9,448 nt of DNA from Klenkia sp. (GTDB lineage Bacteria; Actinomycetota; Actinomycetes; Mycobacteriales; Geodermatophilaceae), in assembly GCA_025966215.1 (NCBI GenBank), contig JAOPVM010000356.1, positions 1 through 9,448 of the forward strand. The letters are read 5' to 3'. A program made the position numbers and the translations under genes. The notes below the pieces were generated by a model. It was not told the DNA's origin. It saw only the letters and a program-made list of their open reading frames with translations, and searched no databases. Below, piece by piece: positions 1 through 6,754 of this stretch; within the stretch, counting starts at the first letter, position 1, and the number at the start of each line of letters is the position of its first letter.

Positions 1-275
1 TCGTCGACCGCACGTCGACGGATGGGCCGGAAGACGAGCAGCTCCATCAGCAGGGCGATCAGCCCGCACACCACGACCGCGGCCGGCAGGACCAGGAAGA
101 AGGAGACGCCGGGGAAGGAGTCGGTCATCAGCCAGGCGGTGAGCGCGCCCACCATGAAGATCGCCCCGTGCGCCAGGTTCAGGACGTTGAGACCGGCCCA
201 GGCGATGCTCAGGCCCATCGCGAAGAGCGCGTAGATGGCCCCCAGCGAGAGGGCGTTGACCAGGTTCTGGACCAC
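1..275 (-). CDS. LivH-like branched-chain amino acid-type ABC transporter permease (partial)
   Basis: Inner-membrane permease of a HAAT/Liv-type ABC importer, which passes the ligand from the lipoprotein encoded just upstream into the cell. Only the first 91 or so residues are present; the gene continues past the left edge. The translation begins VVQNLVNALSLGAIYALFAM, which fits the usual LivH N-terminus (GxxYALxAxGL). It continues with an NxAHG motif (LNLAHGAIF) typical of LivH/LivM, a second hydrophobic stretch, and a third ending in VFRPIRRR. The GTG start at 275 is chosen because a stop codon lies in the same frame a few codons upstream and the N-terminus aligns well with the family. It has no clear Shine-Dalgarno of its own, and the upstream stem-loop ends at the base directly before the start codon. 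It lies 50 bp after the binding-protein stop and is surely in its operon. Ligand unknown. Confidence 0.9.
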   Translation of the reverse strand, partial: MVQNLVNALSLGAIYALFAMGLSIAWAGLNVLNLAHGAIFMVGALTAWLMTDSFPGVSFFLVLPAAVVVCGLIALLMELLVFRPIRRRAVD

Positions 276-310
276 GTCAGACCACCCCGCCGAGCGCGGG
301 GTGGTCCGAC
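276..310 (-). promoter_or_regulatory. Intercistronic stem-loop between binding protein and permease genes
   Basis: Arms 276-290 and 296-310 form a 15-bp stem with a 5-nt loop. In the RNA made from the minus strand all 15 positions pair, one of them as G·U. In plus-strand RNA that position would be an A·C mismatch, so the structure fits the operon's own direction. The stem starts 15 nt after the binding-protein stop and ends at the base directly before the permease GTG. No run of T follows, so it is not a normal Rho-independent terminator. By analogy with other binding-protein/permease operons it probably protects the upstream mRNA end and/or lowers permease translation; this role is inference. 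Confidence 0.7.
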
Positions 311-325
311 GTCACGCCGGAGAGG

Positions 326-1537
326 TCACTCACCGGTGTCCTGACCGGGGGCCAGGGTCTCGCGGCCGTCCATCCACTCGATGACGACGCCGGGGGTGCG
401 GGCGTCCTGGTTCTCGAAGGTCACCGTCTCGGCCTGGGCGGCACCGGTCAGCCCACCGTCGGCGGCGACCTGGGCCAGGCCCTCGACGATGCCGGCGCGG
501 GAGGCGTCACCCGAGGCAGCCACCGCCTCCTGGATCAGCCGGAACGCGTCGAAGGTCTCGGCGTGGAAGGTGTTGGGCTGCACGTCCTGGGCAGCCTCGT
601 ACTCGCTGACGAACTGCCGACCCGACTCGTACCCGAGCTCGTCGGACCCCACGAAGGAGGAGTAGTAGAGGATGCCGTCGGCCTCGGTGCCCTCCAGTGC
701 CGACAGCGCACCGGCGCCCAGGCTGGTGCCACCGCCGATGGTGCCGGTGAAGCCGGCCCGGCGGAGCTGGGTGATCAGCGCGATGTTCTGGGCACCGATC
801 GCCTGGGTCTGGATGTGGTCGGGGTTGCCCGCCAGCAGGCGGGAGGCGACCGTCGTCAGGTCGGTCTCGGAGGAGGTGCTGGACACCGCGTCGAGGATCT
901 CGATGCCGGCGTTGCCGAAGGCCTCCGGAGCGACCTCGGTGGCCAGGGTGACCGACGGGGCGTTGTCGGTCACGTAGAAGACCGACACCGTCTGCACGGC
1001 CTTCTCCTCGGCCAGGTAGTCGGCGTAGTTCTGGTAGAAGTTCTGCTGCGGCGGGGTGATCCGCCAGATCGCGTCGCCGGTCTCCACGACGCCGTCCGCG
1101 GCGGCCTGGATGTTGATCATCGGGAGCCCGGCGTCCTGGGCCAGCGGCGCGATCGTCAGCGCCTCCTCCGACAGGACGCCGAACACCACGGCGTCGACGT
1201 CGCCACGTACGGCGTCGTTCATCAGGGTGGACGCCCGGGCCGGGTCCGAGGTGGTGTCCTGGACGGTGAGCTCGAGGTCGCGCCCGTCGATGCCGCCGTT
1301 CTCGTTGACGTAGGACTCGGCGAACTCGGCGGCCTGCTCGATGGCCTCACCGAAGAACGCCGCCTTGCCGGTGATGTCGGCGAGCACGAGCACCTGCACC
1401 GCACCGCCGTCGTCCTCGGCGCTGGTCGTGGTCTCTCCGGTCGTGCAGGCCGAGACGGTGAGCAGGGCGGTGGAGGCGAGGGCGACGGCGGCGCCCGCCC
1501 GTGACCTCCGGGCAGATCTCGTGGTGCTGCGGTCCAT
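326..1537 (-). CDS. Branched-chain amino acid-type ABC transporter substrate-binding lipoprotein
   Basis: Extracytoplasmic, lipid-anchored ligand receptor of the Liv/HAAT importer (Peripla_BP_6, type 1 periplasmic-binding fold), 403 aa, a normal length. The N-terminus is a lipoprotein signal: Arg-rich start (RSARRSR, residues 7-13), hydrophobic core, and lipobox VSAC with the lipidated Cys at 31, followed by a Thr/Glu/Asp-rich linker. The mature part opens with VLVLADITGKAAFFGEA and continues with NENGGIDGRDLELTVQDTTS, the classic start of this family. The ATG at 1537 is chosen because the signal peptide begins there and a GAGAGG site sits 7 nt upstream (1545-1550). The same frame stays open further upstream to 1912, but that part is non-homologous and runs into the divergent gene. 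Members bind amino acids, but also amides, aromatic acids and other small organics, so the ligand cannot be assigned. The gene is divergent from a ketone-oxidation operon. Confidence 0.93.
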   Translation of the reverse strand: MDRSTTRSARRSRAGAAVALASTALLTVSACTTGETTTSAEDDGGAVQVLVLADITGKAAFFGEAIEQAAEFAESYVNENGGIDGRDLELTVQDTTSDPARASTLMNDAVRGDVDAVVFGVLSEEALTIAPLAQDAGLPMINIQAAADGVVETGDAIWRITPPQQNFYQNYADYLAEEKAVQTVSVFYVTDNAPSVTLATEVAPEAFGNAGIEILDAVSSTSSETDLTTVASRLLAGNPDHIQTQAIGAQNIALITQLRRAGFTGTIGGGTSLGAGALSALEGTEADGILYYSSFVGSDELGYESGRQFVSEYEAAQDVQPNTFHAETFDAFRLIQEAVAASGDASRAGIVEGLAQVAADGGLTGAAQAETVTFENQDARTPGVVIEWMDGRETLAPGQDTGE

Positions 1538-1616
1538 GGGGATGCCTCTCGCGTCGTTGCGGGGAAGGGGTGCACACGCCGACCCGGGCTGTGCCGGGGG
1601 CGGGTGCTGGCTGCGG

Positions 1617-1645
1617 ACCGTACAGGTGACATGGACCACTGTCGA
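1617..1645 (-). promoter_or_regulatory. Putative sigma-70-type promoter for the transporter operon
   Basis: On the minus strand, TCGACA (1640-1645, 5 of 6 matches to TTGACA) is followed after exactly 17 nt by TACGGT (1617-1622, matching the actinobacterial TAnnnT form). Transcription would begin near 1610, giving a leader of about 70 nt before the ATG at 1537. The -35 box overlaps the GTCGAC hexamer at 1641, so a protein bound there would affect this promoter. The call rests on pattern only. Confidence 0.5.
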
Positions 1646-1722
1646 CCACGGTCGACCGTCGTATCCAAACCGAGATCCGAGCCTGGCCAGCCCGGTGTCG
1701 ACCGTCGTCGACCGGTGTCGAC
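1641..1722. promoter_or_regulatory. Phased GTCGAC array, candidate operator cluster
   Basis: Five copies of the palindromic hexamer GTCGAC lie in 82 bp, at 1641, 1651, 1697, 1707 and 1717. Within each cluster the copies start exactly 10 bp apart, about one helical turn, so they would face the same side of DNA. A 12-bp direct repeat, GTCGACCGTCGT, occurs at 1651-1662 and 1697-1708. Larger palindromes are built on the hexamers: ACGGTCGACCGT (1648-1659) and GTGTCGACAC (1715-1724). The left cluster overlaps the transporter -35 box and the right cluster overlaps the candidate rightward promoter. The hexamer also occurs singly in coding DNA here, so the phasing and clustering carry the signal, not the sequence alone. 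No regulator gene is in the window. Confidence 0.45.
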
Positions 1723-1734
1723 ACTGTGTAACGT
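1708..1734 (+). promoter_or_regulatory. Weak candidate promoter for the ketone-oxidation operon
   Basis: TAACGT at 1729-1734 fits the TAnnnT -10 form. The best -35 is TCGACC at 1708-1713 (4 of 6), with a short 15-nt spacer. Transcription would begin near 1741, about 37 nt before the GTG at 1778. The poor -35 and short spacer would suit a promoter that needs an activator, but an unseen alternative promoter is equally possible. Confidence 0.3.
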
Positions 1735-1743
1735 GCAGCACGT
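1731..1743. promoter_or_regulatory. 13-bp palindrome at the presumed rightward start site
   Basis: ACGTGCAGCACGT is a perfect inverted repeat of 6-bp arms around one central A. It overlaps the end of the candidate -10 box and the predicted transcription start, a position where a bound repressor would block initiation. It is unrelated in sequence to the GTCGAC repeats just upstream. Confidence 0.3.
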
Positions 1744-1777
1744 CCCTCGACGAGGAGGGCTGTCTGGAGGCACCAGC

Positions 1778-3451
1778 GTGGACTCGCAGGACGTGCAGGG
1801 CGTGGGCGGGCAGGGCAGGGGCGAGCAGGATGCCGCACCGGGGCCGACCCCACGGGAACCCGTCGACGTGCTCGTGGTGGGCGCCGGCTTCGCCGGTCTC
1901 TACGCGCTGCACCGACTCCGGGGTTCCGGCCTCACCGTGCGGGTGCTCGATGCGCCGGAGTCCCCCGGGGGGACGTGGGCGGCCAACCGCTACCCCGGTG
2001 CCCGCTGCGACGTGCAGAGCTTCGACTACTCCTTCTCCTTCGACGAGGCGCTGCAGCAGGAGTGGAGCTGGAGCGAGCGGTACGCAGCCCAGGGCGAGAT
2101 CCTGGACTACCTACGGCACGTCGTGGACCGCTTCGACCTCGCCCGGGACATCGAGAGCTCCACCCGAGTGCTCAGCGCCGTCTTCGACCAGGCGACCGAC
2201 GAGTGGGAGCTCACCACCGACCGGGGCGAGACCCACCGCAGCCGCTTCGTGGTCATGGCCACCGGGTGCCTGTCCGTGCCCCGCCCCCCGGACATCCCGG
2301 GCCTGGGCCGCTTCCGCGGCCGGTGGGTGCACACCGCGGACTGGCCGCGCGAGGGCCTGGACCTGACCGGCCTGCGGGTCGGCCTCATCGGCACCGGCTC
2401 CAGCGGCGTCCAGTTCGCCACCGCCGCAGCCGGCGTCGCCGGAGAGCTCCTGGTCTTCCAGCGCAGCCCCAACTACGTGCTGCCGGCCCAGAACCGCCCG
2501 ATGGACCCGGAGTTCGAGCGGGAGCTCAAGGCCCGCTACGCCGAGCACCGCGCGCTGGCCAAGCAGACCACCCGCGGCTACCCGGTCCCCGCCTACGCAG
2601 GCCAGAAGGCCGCGTTGACGACCCCGGCCGAGGAGCGCCAGGAGATCTTCGAGGCCATCTGGGAGCACGGGGGCCCGGTGTTCACCAGCGTCTTCACCGA
2701 CCTGACCGTGGACGAGGCAGCCAACGAGACGGCCGCCGAGTTCGTCCGGCAGAAGATCCGGCAGATCGTCACCGACCCGGTGACCGCCGAGCTGCTGTGC
2801 CCCTACGACCACCCGCTCGGGACGCGCCGACCGGTGCTGGACACCGGCTACTACCCGATCTTCAACCGGGACGACGTGACCCTGGTCGACGTCCGCACCG
2901 CCCCGATCACCGAGATCACCCCGGCCGGGGTGCGGACCACCGAAGCCGAGTACGAGCTCGACGTGATCGTGTTCGCCACCGGCTACGACGCGATGACCGG
3001 CGCCCTCCTGGCGATGGACATCCGCGGCCTGGACGGGGTGTCGCTGCGCGAGGAGTGGGCCGACGGCCCGGCCGCCTACCTCGGGGTGGCGATGGCCGGT
3101 TTCCCCAACCTCTTCACCGTCACGGGCCCCGGCAGCCCCTCGGTGCTGACGAACATGGTCGCCTCCATCGAGCAGCACGTGGAGTGGATCTCCGACCTCG
3201 TCGAGCACGCCCACGCCACCGGGACGCGACGGATCGAGGCCGAGCCGGCCGACCAGAACCGTTGGGTGCAGCACGTCCTGGACCGGGCCGAGGCCACCCT
3301 GCTGCCCAAGGCCAACTCGTGGTGGACCGGGGCCAACGTGCCCGGCAAGCCCCGCGTCTTCATGCCCTACGTCGGCGGTTACGCCCCCTACGGCCAGGTG
3401 CTGGCCGAGGTGTCCCGCGACGGCTACACCGGCTTCAGCCTCACCCGCTGA
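1778..3451 (+). CDS. Baeyer-Villiger flavin monooxygenase (phenylacetone/cyclohexanone monooxygenase-like)
   Basis: FAD- and NADPH-dependent enzyme that inserts one oxygen atom next to a carbonyl, turning a ketone into an ester or a cyclic ketone into a lactone; cytoplasmic. It has 557 aa, close to the usual 540-550. Seen in order: FAD Rossmann motif GAGFAG (35-40), NRYPGARCD (from 70), the Baeyer-Villiger fingerprint FRGRWVHTADWP (179-190, FxGxxxHxxxWP), NADPH Rossmann motif GTGSSG (205-210), GTRRP with Arg351 aligning by eye to the active-site Arg of phenylacetone monooxygenase, FATGYD (399-404), and NVPGKPRVFM near the end. From remembered sequences it looks closer to phenylacetone monooxygenase than to cyclohexanone monooxygenase. 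The GTG start has GGAGG (1766-1770) 7 nt upstream; the open frame extends further upstream but through the promoter region. Residues 68-69 are Ala-Ala where characterised homologues have Tyr-Trp. First gene of the rightward operon. Substrate not predictable. Confidence 0.93.
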   Translation: MDSQDVQGVGGQGRGEQDAAPGPTPREPVDVLVVGAGFAGLYALHRLRGSGLTVRVLDAPESPGGTWAANRYPGARCDVQSFDYSFSFDEALQQEWSWSERYAAQGEILDYLRHVVDRFDLARDIESSTRVLSAVFDQATDEWELTTDRGETHRSRFVVMATGCLSVPRPPDIPGLGRFRGRWVHTADWPREGLDLTGLRVGLIGTGSSGVQFATAAAGVAGELLVFQRSPNYVLPAQNRPMDPEFERELKARYAEHRALAKQTTRGYPVPAYAGQKAALTTPAEERQEIFEAIWEHGGPVFTSVFTDLTVDEAANETAAEFVRQKIRQIVTDPVTAELLCPYDHPLGTRRPVLDTGYYPIFNRDDVTLVDVRTAPITEITPAGVRTTEAEYELDVIVFATGYDAMTGALLAMDIRGLDGVSLREEWADGPAAYLGVAMAGFPNLFTVTGPGSPSVLTNMVASIEQHVEWISDLVEHAHATGTRRIEAEPADQNRWVQHVLDRAEATLLPKANSWWTGANVPGKPRVFMPYVGGYAPYGQVLAEVSRDGYTGFSLTR

Positions 3452-3493
3452 CGGCCCCGACCCGAGACCCCGACACAGAGGAGCAGCACCACC

Positions 3494-4621
3494 ATGCAGA
3501 CCCGCGGCGCAGTCATCCGGCAGGCCCCCGGCGAGTACGAGGTCGTCGACCTCGAGCTGGAGGACCCCCGACCCGGTGAGATCCAGGTCGAGCTGGCCGC
3601 CTCCGGCCTGTGCCACTCCGACGACCACATGGCCACCGGTGACCTCACGGCCGGGATCTACCCGTTCGCCGGCGGACACGAGGGCGCCGGCGTGGTCACC
3701 GCCGTCGGGCTCAACACCCGTGGATTCCGCGAAGGCGACCACGTGGTCCTCGCCGTCCCCGGCTGCGGGCACTGCACCTGGTGCGCCAGTGGTCGGCAGA
3801 ACCTCTGCCAGTACGGGCAGTACACGTTGGCCGGACACCGCTTCGACGACCCGTCCAGCTTCCGGCTCAGCCTGGACGGCCAGCCGGTGGGCCAGATGTG
3901 CGGCATCTCCACCTTCGTCGCCACCACCACCGTCGACGTCATGTCGGCGGTGAAGATCGACCCGAGCATCCCGCTCGACGTGGCCAGCCTGGTCGGCTGC
4001 GGCGTGGCCACCGGCTGGGGCTCCGCGGTCGTCTCCGCCGGGGTCTCCCCCGGCGACACGGTGATCGTGATGGGCATCGGCGGGATCGGCATCAACGCCG
4101 TGCAGGGCGCCGCGCACGCCGGGGCGGTGAACGTCATCGCCGTCGACCCGGTCGCGTTCAAGCTGGAGACCGCGCAGGCCATGGGCGCCACGCACGCCGT
4201 GGCGACCATCGAGGAGGCCGCCGACCTGGCCCGGTCGATGACCGGCGGGCAGGGCGCCGACTCGGCCATCGTCACCGTCGGCGTCACGACCGGGGACCAC
4301 GTCGCCGCCGCGTTCGCCGGGGTGCGCAAGGACGGCACCGTCGTCGTCACCGGTCTGGGCGACCACGGCGCCGTCGGGGTCCCGGTCCCGCTGTCGGAGC
4401 TGACGCTGTTCCAGAAGAAGCTGGTCGGCTCGCTGTTCGGCGCCTCCTCCCCCGGGGTCAGCATCCCCAAGCTGCTGGGGCTCTACCAGGCCGGCGCGCT
4501 GCAGCTCGACGAGCTGATCACCACCCGCTACTCCCTGGACGACGTCGCCCAGGGGTACCGGGACATGCACGCCGGGACCAACATCCGTGGCCTGATCGAC
4601 TACACCGCGACACGCCCGTGA
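3494..4621 (+). CDS. Zinc-dependent alcohol dehydrogenase, NDMA-dependent type
   Basis: Medium-chain zinc alcohol dehydrogenase, 375 aa, oxidising an alcohol to an aldehyde or ketone; here probably the alcohol or hydroxy acid released from the monooxygenase product. Catalytic zinc ligands are Cys40 (GLCHSD), His62-Glu63 (GGHEGAG) and Cys169 (LVGCGVATG). The structural zinc site is Cys91, Cys94, Cys97 and Cys105. The nucleotide-binding GxGxxG is GIGGIG at 194-199, with a following Asp in AVDP. The KIDPSIP and LVGCGVxTGxGSAV blocks resemble actinobacterial NDMA-dependent alcohol dehydrogenases, which hold the nicotinamide cofactor tightly and pass electrons to an unknown natural acceptor; that subfamily call is from memory. 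The ATG follows AGAGGAG (3477-3483) by 10 nt. It lies 42 bp after the monooxygenase, and its stop overlaps the next start in GTGA. Confidence 0.92.
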   Translation: MQTRGAVIRQAPGEYEVVDLELEDPRPGEIQVELAASGLCHSDDHMATGDLTAGIYPFAGGHEGAGVVTAVGLNTRGFREGDHVVLAVPGCGHCTWCASGRQNLCQYGQYTLAGHRFDDPSSFRLSLDGQPVGQMCGISTFVATTTVDVMSAVKIDPSIPLDVASLVGCGVATGWGSAVVSAGVSPGDTVIVMGIGGIGINAVQGAAHAGAVNVIAVDPVAFKLETAQAMGATHAVATIEEAADLARSMTGGQGADSAIVTVGVTTGDHVAAAFAGVRKDGTVVVTGLGDHGAVGVPVPLSELTLFQKKLVGSLFGASSPGVSIPKLLGLYQAGALQLDELITTRYSLDDVAQGYRDMHAGTNIRGLIDYTATRP

Positions 4622-5568
4622 GCACAGCCGCACCCGGGTACGACGGCCCGGTCGTCGATGCCTTCCTGCACACGCCCTGGCTGGGCGGGGAGGACCCGGC
4701 GCACCCGCGGGGGGACACCGTGGACTGGCACGGGGACCGTCGCCTGGCCCGGGTGATGCACACCTTCGCCCACACCGATCCCGACGGCCGCCCGGTCGAG
4801 CGGGTCGGCGCGGCCGAGCTGCTGGCCACGATGGACGCGGCCGGCACCAGTCGGGCGATCCTGCCGGCCAAGGTCTACTACGCGGCCAGCGAGGAGGGCG
4901 TGCGCGCCGTGCACGCCGAGATCGGCGCACTGACCGCGGCGTCGGACGGCCGGCTCGTCGGGGTGGCCACGCTCATCCCGCCGGAGCTGGGCCCCGGCAC
5001 CTACTGGGACGTCATGCGCAACGTCCGGCTGGTGCAGGACGCGCACCGCGAGCACGGCGTCGTCGGGGTGCACCTCACCCCGTCCCCGTGGGGGATGCCG
5101 CCGAACCACAAGTGGTTCTGGCCGGTCTTCGCGGCCTGTGCGGACCTGGGCCTGGCGGTGTTCGTGCACGTCGGGGCGCCCGGCCCGCTGTGGCCGATGG
5201 ACCACCACGATCCCGCCCACCTCGACGAGATCGCCCTGGCCTTCCCCGACCTGGTCATCGTGGCGCACCACATCGGCGACCCCTGGACCGAGATGTCGGT
5301 GCGGCTGGCAGCCCGGCACCCCAACTTCTACGTCTGCACGTCGGCCTGGTCGCCCAAGCGCTGGCCCGCCCCGCTGCTGGAGTTCATCCGCGGCGGCTGG
5401 CACGGCACGGCTGGCGCGGACAAGGTGCTCTACGCCTCCGACCACCCGCTGCTGGACATGGCGCGGGCCACCCGCGACGCCCGTGCGCTCGACGTCGGGG
5501 CCGATCAGCTCCGGCGAGTGCTCCACGACAACTCACGGCAGCTGTTCTGGCCGGACCAGGAGGTGTGA
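4618..5568 (+). CDS. Amidohydrolase_2 family protein (hydrolase or decarboxylase, possible lactonase)
   Basis: TIM-barrel metal-dependent protein of the ACMSD/amidohydrolase_2 type, 316 aa. Family features seen: DAFLH (14-18) at the site of the usual DxHxH, FVHVG with His184, AHHIGD with His217-His218, and ASDHP with Asp275, the usual catalytic or metal Asp. The first His of the HxH pair is replaced by Phe16; only His18 remains. Known relatives decarboxylate aromatic or unsaturated acids or hydrolyse C-O, C-C and lactone bonds. Among these, lactone hydrolysis fits the Baeyer-Villiger context best, but this is inference. The GTG start overlaps the dehydrogenase stop by 4 bp, and the frame upstream of it lies inside that gene. 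AGGAGG within its last codons (5558-5563) serves the next gene. The Phe substitution leaves open a non-metal or altered-metal mechanism. Confidence 0.82.
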   Translation: MSTAAPGYDGPVVDAFLHTPWLGGEDPAHPRGDTVDWHGDRRLARVMHTFAHTDPDGRPVERVGAAELLATMDAAGTSRAILPAKVYYAASEEGVRAVHAEIGALTAASDGRLVGVATLIPPELGPGTYWDVMRNVRLVQDAHREHGVVGVHLTPSPWGMPPNHKWFWPVFAACADLGLAVFVHVGAPGPLWPMDHHDPAHLDEIALAFPDLVIVAHHIGDPWTEMSVRLAARHPNFYVCTSAWSPKRWPAPLLEFIRGGWHGTAGADKVLYASDHPLLDMARATRDARALDVGADQLRRVLHDNSRQLFWPDQEV

Positions 5569-5569
5569 G

Positions 5570-6754
5570 GTGACCGCTCCCCTGGAGGGCATCACCGTGC
5601 TGGACCTGACCCGCAACCTCGCGGGCCCCTACGCCACGATGGTCCTGGGCGACCTCGGCGCCCGGATCATCAAGGTCGAGCGCCCCGGCACCGGTGACGA
5701 CACCCGGCACTGGACGCCCCCCACCTGGGGGGAGCACAGCGCGCTGTTCCTGGCGAACAACCGGAACAAGGAGAGCCTCACCGCCGACATCGACACCGAG
5801 GCCGGCGTCCGGGTGCTGCTGGAGCTCGCCAAGCACGTCGACGTCGTCGTGGAGTCCAACCGCAGCGGCGCCCTGGACCGGCGCGGCCTGGGCTTCGAGG
5901 CGATCAAGGCGGCCAACCCGCGGATCGTCTACTGCTCGATCAGCGGGTTCGGCAGCCGCGGGCCCGACCGCGACCGCCCCGGCTACGACACGATCGTGCA
6001 GGCCGCCTCGGGCGTGATGAGCATCAACGGCGACCCGGCCGGCATCCCCTCCCGGGTCGGCCCCTCGATCGTCGACCAGGGCACCGGCATGTGGGCCGCA
6101 CTCGGGGTGCTCGCCGCCCTGCGGACCCGGGACGCCGACGGCACGGCCCAGCTGGTGGAGACCAGCCTCCTGGAGACCGGGGTCGCGTGGATGGGGTACC
6201 AGGCCTCCAACTACTTCGCCAGCGGGGTCGTGCCGCGCCCGCACGGGTCCAAGCACGGGCAGATGGCCCCCTACGAGGGCTTCCTGACCAAGTCCGGGCA
6301 CTTCTTCCTGGCCGCGCTCAACGACAGCCTGTTCCGTCGGCTCTGCGTCGCGCTCGAGCTGCCCGAGCTGCTCGAGGACCCCGACTACTCGACCAACGCC
6401 GACCGGGTCGCCCACCGGGACGCCCTGCACGACGAGTTGCAGGGCGTGCTGCTGACCCGCGAGGCCCAGGAGTGGGAGGACCTGCTGCGGGCGGCGGGGT
6501 TGCCGTGCTCCCAGGTGCGCACGGTCGACGAGGTGGTCGCCGACCCGCACGTGCAGGCCCTCGGGCTGATCCGGGACTGGCCCAAGGACGACGTGCCCGA
6601 CTTCCGGCTGGTCGACCACCCGATCTCCTACAACGGCGTCCGCTCCTTCCGGCAGGACCCACCGCCGGACCTCGGGGAGCACTCCGCCCGGATCCTCACC
6701 GACCTCGGCCTGGACGCCGAGGGCCGCCCGCTGACCGATGGGACACGACCGTGA
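5570..6754 (+). CDS. CaiB/BaiF family (family III) CoA-transferase
   Basis: Cytoplasmic enzyme of 394 aa that moves CoA from a donor thioester to a carboxylic acid. In this operon it would activate the acid made by the oxidation steps for beta-oxidation-like breakdown. Seen: LDLTRNLAGPYATMVLGDLG (11-30) followed by IKVERPG, NNRNKESLTADI, the SISGFG block, and SIVDQGTGMWAALG. By residue number and by eye, Asp169 in the last motif aligns with catalytic Asp169 of formyl-CoA transferase. The C-terminal part carries PCSQVRTVDEVVADPHVQA, typical of the family. The GTG start is fixed by AGGAGG (5558-5563), 6 nt upstream; the gene begins one base after the preceding stop. Its stop overlaps the next start in GTGA, so coupling is tight on both sides. 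Acid substrate and CoA donor (often succinyl- or acetyl-CoA in this family) are unknown. Confidence 0.93.
   Translation: MTAPLEGITVLDLTRNLAGPYATMVLGDLGARIIKVERPGTGDDTRHWTPPTWGEHSALFLANNRNKESLTADIDTEAGVRVLLELAKHVDVVVESNRSGALDRRGLGFEAIKAANPRIVYCSISGFGSRGPDRDRPGYDTIVQAASGVMSINGDPAGIPSRVGPSIVDQGTGMWAALGVLAALRTRDADGTAQLVETSLLETGVAWMGYQASNYFASGVVPRPHGSKHGQMAPYEGFLTKSGHFFLAALNDSLFRRLCVALELPELLEDPDYSTNADRVAHRDALHDELQGVLLTREAQEWEDLLRAAGLPCSQVRTVDEVVADPHVQALGLIRDWPKDDVPDFRLVDHPISYNGVRSFRQDPPPDLGEHSARILTDLGLDAEGRPLTDGTRP

Noticed and set aside
276..310. Rho-independent terminator after the binding-protein gene
   Set aside because: There is no T-run after the stem and the permease start codon follows at once, so an intercistronic regulatory stem-loop fits better.
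563..1504. 313-codon plus-strand open frame opposite the binding protein
   Set aside because: The composition is that of a shadow frame, and the minus strand encodes a well-supported lipoprotein here.
1538..1912. 125-codon N-terminal extension of the binding-protein frame
   Set aside because: It crosses the promoter region and overlaps the start of the divergent monooxygenase. The lipoprotein signal and ribosome site place the start at 1537.
2111..4930. A 939-codon open frame on the minus strand opposite the monooxygenase and alcohol dehydrogenase
   Set aside because: Its translation is low-complexity (rich in G, A, V, D, H, R) with no family motifs, and both genes on the plus strand have clear catalytic motifs. 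It is a GC-rich shadow frame.
6155..6178. Possible loss of the catalytic Asp in the CoA-transferase (SLLET has Glu202)
   Set aside because: Comparison with remembered formyl-CoA transferase places the catalytic Asp169 in the GDSxxG-like block, matched here by Asp169 in VDQGTG. The Glu is at another site.
5384..6682. 432-codon minus-strand open frame opposite the amidohydrolase end and CoA-transferase
   Set aside because: Shadow frame: Val-, Gly- and Asp-rich without motifs, opposite a gene with full CaiB/BaiF signatures.
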